From the NCBI GenBank assembly GCA_963542845.1, contig CAUTZA010000004.1, positions 43,323-107,322 of the forward strand: a DNA stretch of 64,000 nucleotides. Reading direction: 5' to 3'. Made by a program: the position numbers and the translations under genes. Shown in pieces: positions 56,892-64,000 of this stretch; positions within the stretch are counted from its first letter, which is position 1, and each line of letters opens with the position of its first letter. Origin of the DNA: JABCPO02 sp963542845 (GTDB taxonomy: Bacteria > Bacillota > Clostridia > TANB77 > CAG-508). The notes below the pieces were generated by a model. That model did no database searches. It saw only the letters and a list, made by a program, of their open reading frames with translations, and was not told the origin of the DNA.

Positions 56892-58100
56892 TTATCTACT
56901 CCTATTTTCTATATTTTTTTCTATCCATAAATTAAAATTAAAATCTTTTTTCATATCTAAACTTTCATAAATTTGATTTTCTACTGTATTTGTTGTAATA
57001 TACTTATATACAGATACTTTTTTCGTCTGTCCATTTCTGTAGCATCTACCGATTGATTGAACGTATTCGGTATAGCTTTCAGTTGGACTGAAATAAATTA
57101 TAATATTAGCATAAGTGAGTTCTACGGCTTCACTTCCGCTTTTATAATTTGCTAAAGTAACTGTGTTTTGTAGATTATTCCAATTAGATTGTTTAGGATA
57201 ATCTTTAATTTTGGAATTGCACTGATAAACTTTTTTATCAGTCTTTTTTAATATTTCTGATATTTTTTCAAGTTCTTCATTATAGTTGTAAAAAACCACT
57301 ATATTATCGTCAGTACTTTCCAAAAATTCTTTTAAATATCCTAATTTATCATCTAAGCTTGTATATAATCTAAGTCCATGTCTTAGCTTCATATTGCTAT
57401 CATATACAACTTTATTTAATTGTCTTTCTTTTAAAATCTTATTATATGTTGGAGATCTATTAAAACTTACAATTTGTTCTGTTAATGTAGGTAAATCTAA
57501 AGCATCTTCTTTATTAAGTCTTTTAGATATTACATGCCAGTAAGAATTTAATTCTTCTGTATTCTTGTATTTTATTATCCTCAAATATCCAAACATGTTA
57601 TCAGTAACACAATATTCTTTATAGAACTCTGTTTTATTTTTAATTAATCCGAATATTTTTAAATAATTTATTATATCTTCCCAACCATTAGGTATAGGAG
57701 TTGCTGATAGCATAATAAATCCACTTGCAATTAAACTTAAATTAAATGCTGATTTTCCCCAGACACCTGTTGAATTTTTAATTCTATGACATTCATCAAA
57801 CACAACAAAATAATCTTTATATTTAATATAATCTTTAGATAATTTATTGTATGATATTACTTCAAATTTAGGTTTTATTACATATTCTAATATTGTTCGT
57901 TGCCATCCTCCTTCATTTACTTTTGATGCAGGTGCAACTACCAGTAAAGGTTTATCTTTGTAATAATATTGCCAATGATTAATTGCCATAATAGTCTTAC
58001 CAGTACCTGTTGCCATATCATATATAAAATTTTTCTTATTATTTTCTTTTACATAGTCAAAGTATTCATTTTGATACTTATATAGTTTCAATATCTTCAA
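56892..58100 (-). CDS. SNF2-type DEAD/DEAH helicase of phage replication
   Basis: A 402-residue helicase. Motif I is DMATGTGKTIMAINHW, motif II VVFDECHRIKN, motif III MLSATPIPNGW, with motif V/VI SIGRCYRNGQTKKV near the end. Such helicases are standard in Firmicute phage replication modules beside VRR-NUC. It overlaps the VRR-NUC gene by 23 bases. Confidence 0.85.
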   Translation of the reverse strand: MKILKLYKYQNEYFDYVKENNKKNFIYDMATGTGKTIMAINHWQYYYKDKPLLVVAPASKVNEGGWQRTILEYVIKPKFEVISYNKLSKDYIKYKDYFVVFDECHRIKNSTGVWGKSAFNLSLIASGFIMLSATPIPNGWEDIINYLKIFGLIKNKTEFYKEYCVTDNMFGYLRIIKYKNTEELNSYWHVISKRLNKEDALDLPTLTEQIVSFNRSPTYNKILKERQLNKVVYDSNMKLRHGLRLYTSLDDKLGYLKEFLESTDDNIVVFYNYNEELEKISEILKKTDKKVYQCNSKIKDYPKQSNWNNLQNTVTLANYKSGSEAVELTYANIIIYFSPTESYTEYVQSIGRCYRNGQTKKVSVYKYITTNTVENQIYESLDMKKDFNFNLWIEKNIENRSR

Positions 58101-58362
58101 TTATCTTTTTCACCTCCTCTCTACTTCTAACTACAAAGGCAATTCCTCCAGACTTTCGTATATTTTTAATGTGCATATCCTGCATCTTCGAAGTCTTACC
58201 TTTTTCATTTTTTATTTCTAGTGCTACAAACCTACCTTTGTAACACACTATAATGTCTGGTATTCCAGAAACACCATAGTAACCACCGTGTACTTTAAAA
58301 TAATATATATTATTATCTTTTAAGTATTTTTTTATACTATTTTCAATTGTCTTTTCTTTCAT
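58078..58362 (-). CDS. VRR-NUC domain nuclease
   Basis: A 94-residue stand-alone VRR-NUC nuclease: FKVHGGYYGVSGIPDIIVCYKGRFVALEIKNEKGK with the catalytic PDI and ExK residues, then QDMHIKNIRKSGGIAFVV. Likely a Holliday-junction or structure-specific nuclease working with the SNF2 helicase. Confidence 0.88.
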   Translation of the reverse strand: MKEKTIENSIKKYLKDNNIYYFKVHGGYYGVSGIPDIIVCYKGRFVALEIKNEKGKTSKMQDMHIKNIRKSGGIAFVVRSREEVKKIIEDIETI

Positions 58363-58372
58363 TTATCTTCTC

Positions 58373-58723
58373 TTATACTTTTAATTTGTTTATTAATGTA
58401 TTGTACTTTTCTTTTAAGTCTTTGTTTTCTTTTTCTAGTGCTTTGTTATCAAATGATAATTGAATCATTTTTATTTCTTGTTTTTTAAGTTCTTTATATT
58501 TAGATTCTAATGCTATATATGCATCTTCTACTTCTTTTAATTCATTGTATTTATCTTCTAATTCTTCGTAATATTCTTCTAAATCTTGAATTTTATCTTC
58601 TAAGTATCCGTTTTCTTCTTCTAATTCTTGTACTCTATCTTCCAAGTATCTATTTTCACTTAATACATCCCTATATGATCTGTTGTCTGGGTTTAAGTAT
58701 CTTTCATCATCTACATCAAACAT
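58373..58723 (-). CDS. Coiled-coil phage protein
   Basis: A 116-residue protein that is almost all heptad coiled coil (LSENRYLEDRVQELEEENGYLEDKIQ..., LEKENKDLKEKYNTLINKL). Function unknown. Confidence 0.55.
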   Translation of the reverse strand: MFDVDDERYLNPDNRSYRDVLSENRYLEDRVQELEEENGYLEDKIQDLEEYYEELEDKYNELKEVEDAYIALESKYKELKKQEIKMIQLSFDNKALEKENKDLKEKYNTLINKLKV

Positions 58724-58733
58724 AATACACCTC

Positions 58734-58934
58734 CTAATCGAATGCTCTTTGACATTCTGCTGTTCTTTCCCATTTTATTTGTTGTTCTAATTGTTTTCTT
58801 TTTCTTTCTTGTATTCTTTTCTTTCTATCTATATATATAAGATAGTTATTTAGTATCATTCCCCCTAAAAACATTACTAACGGGAATATTACATTTACTA
58901 TGAAATTAAATTCATATAAGTATATTTCTTTCAT
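58734..58934 (-). CDS. Small membrane protein of the prophage
   Basis: A 66-residue protein with one membrane helix (about 10-32) and a basic tail (RKKRIQERKRKQLEQQIKW). AAAGGAG precedes the ATG. No family recognised. Confidence 0.5.
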   Translation of the reverse strand: MKEIYLYEFNFIVNVIFPLVMFLGGMILNNYLIYIDRKKRIQERKRKQLEQQIKWERTAECQRAFD

Positions 58935-58986
58935 CTTTCGTATCTCCTTTATAATTTTTTATTTAAATAGTTAAGAAATGCTATCT

Positions 58987-59253
58987 TTACCACAAATTGA
59001 TAAAAAAATCATCATATTCTTTTAAATTTAATAGATTTTCATTTTTAATGCTAAGCTCCTTGTCTCTTGTTTCTCTCTCCAGTAAGAATGCTTTATCAAT
59101 GCTTTTTTTTAATCTTTCCCATTCATTTAATTTTAAATTAGAAGTAAGTAAGTTATAAAACATTACTATATTCTTTCTTCTTTCTATATTTCTTTCTTCT
59201 ATTATCATTCCTTCTAAATCTTCTTCTGATATTTTCATATTTTTCTCCTCCAT
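58987..59253 (-). CDS. Hypothetical phage protein
   Basis: An 88-residue helical, charged protein (ISEEDLEGMIIEERNIERRKNI, KLNEWERLKKSIDKAFLLE). No family recognised. AGGAGAAAA precedes the ATG. The 59254-59452 stretch upstream holds a small palindrome TAGACAGTCTA near 59332 and no gene. Confidence 0.5.
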   Translation of the reverse strand: MEEKNMKISEEDLEGMIIEERNIERRKNIVMFYNLLTSNLKLNEWERLKKSIDKAFLLERETRDKELSIKNENLLNLKEYDDFFINLW

Positions 59254-59452
59254 TGCCTTTTTATTTTTATGTATGTTATAATATTAGAAGATTGTTTATT
59301 TATACTTTTATAGTAAATAACAACCGTGTAATAGACAGTCTAATTATATTTATAAAAAGTGATTGTGAATAACAAAAAAACTTTTTACATAGTAGGAATA
59401 GTTAAGTAGTGAGTCGCCAAACTTGTATTACTTAATTATTCTTTTTTTATTT

Positions 59453-59632
59453 TTATAACGTTTTATATTCTTCTTCTATTTTTTGTCTTATCCATTCATT
59501 TTCAGATCGATAATTTTTCTTTTGTATAATCTCTTTTAGCATTTGTTTATGTTTTTCTGTAACATAACCTCTAACCTGCTTAAATTGAGATTGATATTCT
59601 TTTAAGTATTTTTTTCTTTTTTCCTTATCCAA
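59453..59632 (-). CDS. Small DNA-binding-like protein, TTG start (59 residues)
   Basis: DKEKRKKYLKEYQSQFKQVRGYVTEKHKQML followed by EIIQKKNYRSENEWIRQKIEEEY. The two halves suggest a ribbon-helix-helix or similar small DNA-binding protein. A good AGGAGG lies five bases before TTG; an overlapping ATG would give only three codons. It is the first gene of the minus-strand lytic operon and is preceded by a promoter inside an inverted repeat, so it may regulate itself. Confidence 0.55.
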   Translation of the reverse strand: MDKEKRKKYLKEYQSQFKQVRGYVTEKHKQMLKEIIQKKNYRSENEWIRQKIEEEYKTL

Positions 59633-59646
59633 TCATTCCTCCTAAG

Positions 59647-59688
59647 TGATTGTATTATCATTATATGTCAATGTGTTAATACAATCAA
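59647..59688 (-). promoter_or_regulatory. Lytic operon promoter with 11-bp inverted repeat operator
   Basis: Minus strand TTGATT and TATAAT are 17 bases apart. The arms TGATTGTATTA (59647-59657) and TAATACAATCA (59677-59687) bracket the promoter, the outer one overlapping the -35 box. Suits repression by the small protein encoded just downstream or by the phage repressor. Confidence 0.6.
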
Positions 59689-59778
59689 TATCTTTTTGTT
59701 AATTTTACACTTTTGTAATATTTCTACTTTTAACTTTTGTTTTGTTGTATTATTTTCTTATAAAGAAAGGATTTTTAT

Positions 59779-60879
59779 ATGCTAAATGATTTTTTTAAAC
59801 TAATGATTAAGTTACCTTTTATAATTTTTGTATTGCCTTTTAAAATACTATATGTGATTATAAAGCAAGCTTTAAATTATGTACCAAATACTGAAGATTC
59901 TAGTAAAATAATTAAAGATAATTCAATACCTATGATAACTAATAACATATCTGTTGTAGATCTTTTCACTATAAATTATCTAAACTTAAAAAATACAAAT
60001 AAAATTTTACCTCTATATTATAAAAGTAATAATGATAAAACTACTATCAAAAAATACATTTCTTTAGGATACATAGAAGAAAAATATTCTTTAAAAAATA
60101 ACTTAAATAAAGCAACTTTACCTGAGTTGAAACATATTTTAAAAAACAATAATTTAACTATCTCGGGTAATAAAGAAACTCTTATCAATAGAATTTTAGG
60201 TAACATTGACGTTGATTCTCTGTCTTCCAACTTTCCTTTAAATTCATATTTTTTAACTGAAAAAGGATATAATTTAATAAAAACATACTATCCTTTAATT
60301 TTCTTTAATGATATTTACAAAGATTATTTAGATAATACTTTATATGAAATCATAATAAAAAATATTAATAGCTTAACTAATTTAAATTATACCGACATAT
60401 TATTTAGATCTTTTGACGAATATGGACGAAAATACAATATATCTATAAGTTTCTATAAATATTCTCAAATCTTACATTTAACTTATATTCTACTTAAATC
60501 TACTAAAGAATATGATAAAGCTTTAATATATTTAATTGCATATTTGAGATTAAATATAAGCGGAGTAGAAAACATGCATTGCATTAACGACATAGACTAC
60601 ATTTATATATATCCTGATAAAGAATTTAGAATATTGTATACTCTATATCCTTTTACTGATGATGAATTACTTTCTGCTATTAATTATTCGGATTCCCATA
60701 TACAAGGAGTACCTTTTAATTTTTTCAATAAATCCGAAGTTCATGTAATTATTAAAGATATTTTAAATAATAATGTTAAAAAGCCTAATGAATATAAATA
60801 TAACAGATTAAATAAATCTTATTATAAAAAATTAGGATTTAATATTATAGATTCTTCATTATTTCAAACATTAAAGTGA
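59779..60879 (+). CDS. SAP-domain protein, probable lysogenic-conversion gene
   Basis: A 366-residue protein on the plus strand, opposite to the lytic genes. A hydrophobic helix near the start (about 8-30) suggests membrane attachment. A SAP motif (NKATLPELKHILKNNNLTISGNKETLINRIL, about 113-143) is clear, followed by about 220 helical residues (YDKALIYLIAYLRLNISG). Strand, position next to the repressor region and lack of a phage-structural match suggest a gene expressed in the lysogen, perhaps for immunity. Function not known. Confidence 0.6.
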   Translation: MLNDFFKLMIKLPFIIFVLPFKILYVIIKQALNYVPNTEDSSKIIKDNSIPMITNNISVVDLFTINYLNLKNTNKILPLYYKSNNDKTTIKKYISLGYIEEKYSLKNNLNKATLPELKHILKNNNLTISGNKETLINRILGNIDVDSLSSNFPLNSYFLTEKGYNLIKTYYPLIFFNDIYKDYLDNTLYEIIIKNINSLTNLNYTDILFRSFDEYGRKYNISISFYKYSQILHLTYILLKSTKEYDKALIYLIAYLRLNISGVENMHCINDIDYIYIYPDKEFRILYTLYPFTDDELLSAINYSDSHIQGVPFNFFNKSEVHVIIKDILNNNVKKPNEYKYNRLNKSYYKKLGFNIIDSSLFQTLK

Positions 60880-60977
60880 AAGAGTTCTTCTTTCTCTTTT
60901 TTCTTCATTATTTACTCCTTCCTAAGTAATAAAGTTTGTAACTATTCCCTTTTCAATGTACTGTCTTATTAACTACT

Positions 60978-61253
60978 TTATGTAGTAATATGTGTCCTTT
61001 TTACTGCTGTATATCTTTGTAATGCTGTAGCCTCTATAACTTTTTTTCTTCCAAATCCTTGTGTTGGAAAATCTTTAGTTCTCATAAGACTATATGCTGT
61101 TTTTGTACTTATCTTCATAATTCTTGCCAAATCATTCACATCATAAAATATTACATTATTCTGATTTATTTGATTTTTCATTTTTTTATTTTCTTCTATA
61201 ATATCGTTAATTTTTTGAATTATTTTCTTAGAACTCCTATTAATTATTTTCAT
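60978..61253 (-). CDS. Helix-turn-helix protein, excisionase-like
   Basis: A 91-residue protein with a charged N-terminal helix and a MerR/excisionase-type helix-turn-helix: FYDVNDLARIMKISTKTAYSLMRTKDFPTQGFGRKKVI. GAGGTAG lies before the ATG. An operator-like palindrome at 61284-61300 lies upstream. It could be the excisionase or an early regulator. Confidence 0.6.
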   Translation of the reverse strand: MKIINRSSKKIIQKINDIIEENKKMKNQINQNNVIFYDVNDLARIMKISTKTAYSLMRTKDFPTQGFGRKKVIEATALQRYTAVKRTHITT

Positions 61254-61276
61254 ATGCTACCTCGTGTAATCAACAT

Positions 61277-61531
61277 TTACTTTGTTGCGTTTCGTGCAAC
61301 CTTTTCAGTAAAAAAATATTCTTTTATTTCATCACCCTTAATATCTAATACTTCAATTATTTTAGCAGTTTCTCTATTAGTAAAATCTAACGCATTATTT
61401 AACTTTCTAGAAAATGCATTAGTTGAAATTCCTATTTTCTCTGCTAAAACATATTGGTGATTCAACTTTTCTTTTATCCTACCTCTTAGTTTTGAATAAT
61501 CAAAAGGCTTTATTTTATCATTATGTTTCAT
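61277..61531 (-). CDS. Cro-like regulator (DUF739 type)
   Basis: An 84-residue helix-turn-helix protein (SKLRGRIKEKLNHQYVLAEKIGISTNAFSRKLNNAL) divergent from the CI-like repressor gene. It would turn off repressor expression in the lytic cycle. Its last codons overlap the palindrome at 61284-61300. Confidence 0.7.
   Translation of the reverse strand: MKHNDKIKPFDYSKLRGRIKEKLNHQYVLAEKIGISTNAFSRKLNNALDFTNRETAKIIEVLDIKGDEIKEYFFTEKVARNATK
61284..61300. promoter_or_regulatory. Operator-like palindrome 2
   Basis: GTTGCGTTTCGTGCAAC, a variant of the 61551-61567 site, inside the 3' end of the Cro-like gene and upstream of the excisionase-like gene. Confidence 0.5.
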
Positions 61532-61550
61532 TACACACTCCTTTCTTTTT

Positions 61551-61567
61551 GTTGCATTTAGTGCAAC
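61551..61567. promoter_or_regulatory. Operator palindrome 1 of the immunity region
   Basis: GTTGCATTTAGTGCAAC, arms GTTGCA/TGCAAC with a 5-bp centre, between the Cro-like promoter and its ATG. Weaker relatives lie near 61633-61648 and 61659-61675. Confidence 0.65.
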
Positions 61568-61582
61568 TTATTTTCTAGCTAA

Positions 61583-61611
61583 ATAATATATTATAAAAAT
61601 TATTTTGTAAA
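61583..61611 (-). promoter_or_regulatory. Promoter of the Cro-like gene
   Basis: Minus strand TTTACA and TATTAT are 17 bases apart. Operator 1 lies just downstream of the -10 box, where a bound repressor would block transcription. Confidence 0.6.
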
Positions 61612-61715
61612 TACCTTTCATAAAAAAAAGTGTATTAAATGCAACTTTGTTAAAAGTATGTTGAATTATATGCAATATTGTGATAAGCTGATAATATTGA
61701 AAGGTGATTGTAAAT

Positions 61716-62414
61716 ATGGAAAATAGTTTTGGAAATAGATTAAAAAATGCCCTAAGTTATAGGGGAATAAGTCAAAAAGATTTGGCTGATAAATTGAATG
61801 TAGATAAATCTACAATAACACGATATATAAAAAATGAAGTAGAAGTAGGTAATTCTAAAACATATGCTATTGCTAATATATTAAATATTAATATAGCATA
61901 TCTATTTGGTCTTACAGATTCTATAGAACCATCTACTGACATTCAACAAATACCATCTAACAATCCTTTTAAGAACTTAAAGGGATATGTTGATATTGAT
62001 TTATCTGATACTGTTAAAATACCTGTAGTTTCAAGCATACCTGCTTCTTTTAATAAGACTTCGGAACTGATATATGATGAATATATTAATTATCCTAAAT
62101 CATTATTACAATATTCAGATTACAAACAAAGGTATATAGCAATGACTGTTGAAGGATATAGTATGTATCCAGACCTTTATCCTGGAGATAGAATATTAAT
62201 TGATACTAAATTAGAACTTAATAATGGAGATATTGGTGCTTTTTATTTTAATGATGAATATACTGTAAAAAGAATATACTTTGAACCTAATCGTATTATA
62301 TTTAAACCAACTAATCCTGAACATCCCGAAAAAATTTATAGTAAGAAAGAATTACATGAAATGGGATATCATCAAATAGGTAAAGTTGTAAAAATAGTAG
62401 AAAGAAAGTTGTAA
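61716..62414 (+). CDS. CI-like repressor with S24 self-cleavage domain
   Basis: Phage repressor. N-terminal XRE helix-turn-helix (NALSYRGISQKDLADKLNVDKSTITRYI) and a C-terminal LexA-type S24 peptidase with Ser in VEGYSMYPDLYPGDRI and Lys in EYTVKRIYF. It would keep the prophage silent and be inactivated by RecA-driven cleavage after DNA damage. I choose ATG at 61716, with AAAGGTG upstream; a GTG twelve bases earlier is in frame. The single CGG triplet noticed is out of phase (TCG-GAA). Confidence 0.88.
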   Translation: MENSFGNRLKNALSYRGISQKDLADKLNVDKSTITRYIKNEVEVGNSKTYAIANILNINIAYLFGLTDSIEPSTDIQQIPSNNPFKNLKGYVDIDLSDTVKIPVVSSIPASFNKTSELIYDEYINYPKSLLQYSDYKQRYIAMTVEGYSMYPDLYPGDRILIDTKLELNNGDIGAFYFNDEYTVKRIYFEPNRIIFKPTNPEHPEKIYSKKELHEMGYHQIGKVVKIVERKL

Positions 62415-62431
62415 AGTAAAACCTCAAAACA

Positions 62432-62554
62432 CTTGACAACTTTTATAACTTGTCAAGTGAAATGCACTTTTGCTTGACAACTTTTATAATTTGTTAAATG
62501 AAATATACTTTTGCTTGACAACTTTTATAATTTGTTAAATGAAATATACTTTTG
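62432..62554. repeat. Three tandem 41-bp repeats between repressor and integrase genes
   Basis: Units begin at 62432, 62473 and 62514. Copy 1 carries the palindrome CTTGACAA-n10-TTGTCAAG; in copies 2 and 3 the right arm has changed to TTGTTAAA. Copies 2 and 3 are identical. They lie in the only spacer before the integrase. A role as binding array for the integrase, excisionase or a regulator is possible. Confidence 0.6.
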
Positions 62555-62691
62555 CAATATCTTTATCTATACTATATACTATAGATATCTTAATTAATGC
62601 ACATTACATATTTAAATGTAGTGATGGTTTTCTTATAGATATCGAGAGCTTTTATAGTTCTTGTTTTTTATTAACTAAAAGGAGGAATTCT

Positions 62692-63798
62692 ATGGCTAAA
62701 AAAAGAGCAAATGGTGAAGGTTCAATATATAAAAATAAAAGTAGAAATAGATGGGAATATTATTTTACTAATCCTATTACAGGAGAAAGAAAAAAACTTG
62801 TAGGTAAAACACAAGCAATAGTTATTGAAAAATATAATTCTTTTATGGAAAATATTAAAACATTAAATACTTTAGAAAATAATACAACAATTACAAGTCT
62901 TTTATATCTTAATGAAAAAGATAAGTTTAACAAAAACTTAATACAAATTAGTACATATGCTAGGAATATCTACGGTATTAAAAAACTTGAGAATGGTGTA
63001 TTAAATGTATTACCAATCTCAGAGATCACACTACAACATATTGATGAATGGAATTATTCCATGAAAAACTTTAGCGATTCTGTAATATCCAAATCTTTTA
63101 TACAATTAAAAAGAGCTTTTGATATTGCTATGGATAAACAAATAATAACTAGAAATATATTGAAAAATTATAAAAGAGCTAAAAGTTCTAAGAAAACAAA
63201 AAAAGTAAGTGCTTTTACTATAACTGAGCAAAAAAAATTCATTGAATTAATACCTAAATCTAAATATTATATGCAATATATGATAGCACTATGTACTGGT
63301 ATGAGAATGGGCGAAGTGAACGCTTTGCATTATAATGATATAAATTTAAAAGAAAAAACAATTAACATTAATAAAACTATATCACGAGATTCAAACTTCA
63401 AAAGTTTTATTAATTCAACAACTAAAACAAAAAATGGTACTAGAGTAATTCCACTAAATGCTATATTATACCCCATAATTAAAGACTTCATTTCCGATAA
63501 AAAAGGGAAATATCTATTTTCTAATGATAATGTTATAAGTACTAGCCAAGTAAATAGTGAAATGAAAAGATTAACAAATAACCTAAATTATAATACACAT
63601 ATGCTAAGACACACTTATGCAACTAGATGTATTGAAGCAGGTATTCAAGCGGTCGTATTAAAAAAATTATTAGGGCATGGTGATATATCTACTACTCTAA
63701 ATACTTATGTTGATGTTTTTGACAAATATGAAAAGCAAAATAATATAATAATAGAAAATTATTTTAAAAACAATTTATTTCTAGGGGGTGATAATTAG
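62692..63798 (+). CDS. int: Tyrosine integrase
   Basis: Site-specific recombinase for integration into tRNA-Arg. The N-terminal arm-binding domain contains RANGEGSIYKNKSRNRWEYYFTNPITGERKK. Catalytic residues are visible: Arg in CTGMRMGEVNAL, His-x-x-Arg in HMLRHTYATRCIEAG, later His in LLGHGDI and Tyr in TTLNTYVDVF. The start is ATG at 62692 with AAAGGAGGAATTCT just upstream; the reading frame is open to 62539 but has no such site. It lies 150 bases from attR. The stop falls inside a GGTGATAAT repeat. Confidence 0.92.
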   Translation: MAKKRANGEGSIYKNKSRNRWEYYFTNPITGERKKLVGKTQAIVIEKYNSFMENIKTLNTLENNTTITSLLYLNEKDKFNKNLIQISTYARNIYGIKKLENGVLNVLPISEITLQHIDEWNYSMKNFSDSVISKSFIQLKRAFDIAMDKQIITRNILKNYKRAKSSKKTKKVSAFTITEQKKFIELIPKSKYYMQYMIALCTGMRMGEVNALHYNDINLKEKTININKTISRDSNFKSFINSTTKTKNGTRVIPLNAILYPIIKDFISDKKGKYLFSNDNVISTSQVNSEMKRLTNNLNYNTHMLRHTYATRCIEAGIQAVVLKKLLGHGDISTTLNTYVDVFDKYEKQNNIIIENYFKNNLFLGGDN

Positions 63799-63807
63799 GG
63801 TGATAAC
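63787..63807 (+). repeat. Paired GGTGATAA repeats beside attR
   Basis: GGTGATAAT at 63787-63795 and GGTGATAAC at 63799-63807 mirror the pair beside attL and may be integrase or excisionase arm sites. The 63808-63945 remainder shows no gene. Confidence 0.45.
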
Positions 63808-63945
63808 CAGCTTCCAAAATATACCAAAATACACTAAATTGGTTTACATATTTCTTTTGATTATATCTCACCTTTTCCTTATATATCAATATTTATAAGG
63901 AATATAGCCATTTAATAGAAAATAAAGCTTTATAGTATTTCCTGC

Positions 63946-64000
63946 TAGCTGTACCAATTATTATAATTTAAAAAGCTTGTTAAATCAAGCTTTTTTCTTT
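63946..64000. repeat. attR
   Basis: Identical over 55 bases to 27865-27919. It begins with the last 11 bases of the tRNA-Arg and extends through the terminator hairpin to the window end, and may continue beyond it. Confidence 0.9.

Larger units (their letters stand above)
27865..64000. mobile_element. Complete siphovirus-type prophage integrated in tRNA-Arg(ACG)
   Basis: About 36.1 kb between 55-bp direct repeats. The right end carries a tyrosine integrase next to attR, a CI/Cro switch and an excisionase-like gene. Replication, packaging, head, tail and lysis modules run in order on the minus strand. All modules of a functional temperate phage are present. Several genes appear broken unless CGG is read as a +1 shift, so ordinary annotation would wrongly call it defective. 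Confidence 0.93.

Noticed and set aside
62432..62554. Tandem promoters in the 41-bp repeats (TTGACA and TATAAT both present)
   Set aside because: The two boxes are only five bases apart in each unit, far from the needed 17.
1..64000. CRISPR array
   Set aside because: No regularly spaced repeats with unique spacers of suitable size are present. The 41-bp and 11-bp arrays are perfect tandems or operator-like.

Overview
The window is very AT-rich, low-GC Gram-positive DNA. Its gene families (class II lysS, gatCA, monofunctional GT51 transglycosylase, NAD-dependent ligA, archaeal-type glgP) fit an uncultured Clostridia-like Firmicute. Almost every protein gene lies on the minus strand. Exceptions are the ABC exporter at the left edge, the tRNAs and the lysogeny-side genes of a prophage.

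The main discovery is a translation anomaly. Nine housekeeping genes look broken by +1 frameshifts (ogt, lysS, an S41 protease, rdgB, ftsH, a WG-repeat protein, glgP, ligA, gatA), and so do eight prophage coding regions. Every one of the 34 breaks has the same form: an in-frame CGG whose first base must be skipped, so that C-GGN is read as one glycine. In conserved families the restored residue falls on a glycine that the family conserves, including the Walker A glycine of FtsH, the GRTG of LigA, and the SGTSG and LDGWW of GlgP. After the skips each reading frame is an exact number of codons long. CGG is otherwise absent from the frames of the genes I checked, with one exception at 21459-21457. 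Out-of-phase CGG (TCG-GAA, AAC-GGT, GTC-GGA and so on) is common and causes no shift. Sequencing error would not respect codon phase. I infer that CGG is not read as arginine here and that CGGA, CGGT and CGGC act as four-base glycine codons or as very efficient +1 shift sites. Sites occur twice three codons apart (ftsH) and twice back to back (terminase large subunit).

Layout. 1-20816: exporter, small enzymes, then a minus-strand housekeeping series (S66 peptidase, lysS, S41 protease, rpiB, rdgB, ftsH, tdk, WG-repeat protein, glgP, ligA, gatA, gatC, GT51). 20895-22126: tRNA-His, tRNA-Gln and tRNA-Pro around an alpha/beta-hydrolase gene packed with perfect hairpins. 22131-27704: an accessory block next to tRNA-Pro (CYTH-DUF3781 protein, NUDIX, large KAP NTPase, membrane protein). 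27799-27875: tRNA-Arg(ACG), which is the attachment site of the prophage. 27865-64000: a complete siphovirus-type prophage bounded by 55-bp direct repeats.

The prophage reads from right to left. It holds integrase, CI-like and Cro-like repressors and a SAP-domain lysogenic gene (62-59.7 kb). Next come replication and recombination genes (SNF2 helicase, VRR-NUC, YqaJ exonuclease, Sak4-like ATPase, family B polymerase, primase-helicase) and an iteron-rich probable origin (50.7-51.15 kb). Small accessory genes follow, then packaging and head genes (TerS, TerL, portal, minor head protein with a probable nuclease tail, scaffold, capsid). The tail genes include a chaperone pair joined by a -1 slippery site, and holin and amidase end the operon. 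The phage uses the same CGG device nine times in structural, packaging and replication genes, so it is adapted to this host's translation.
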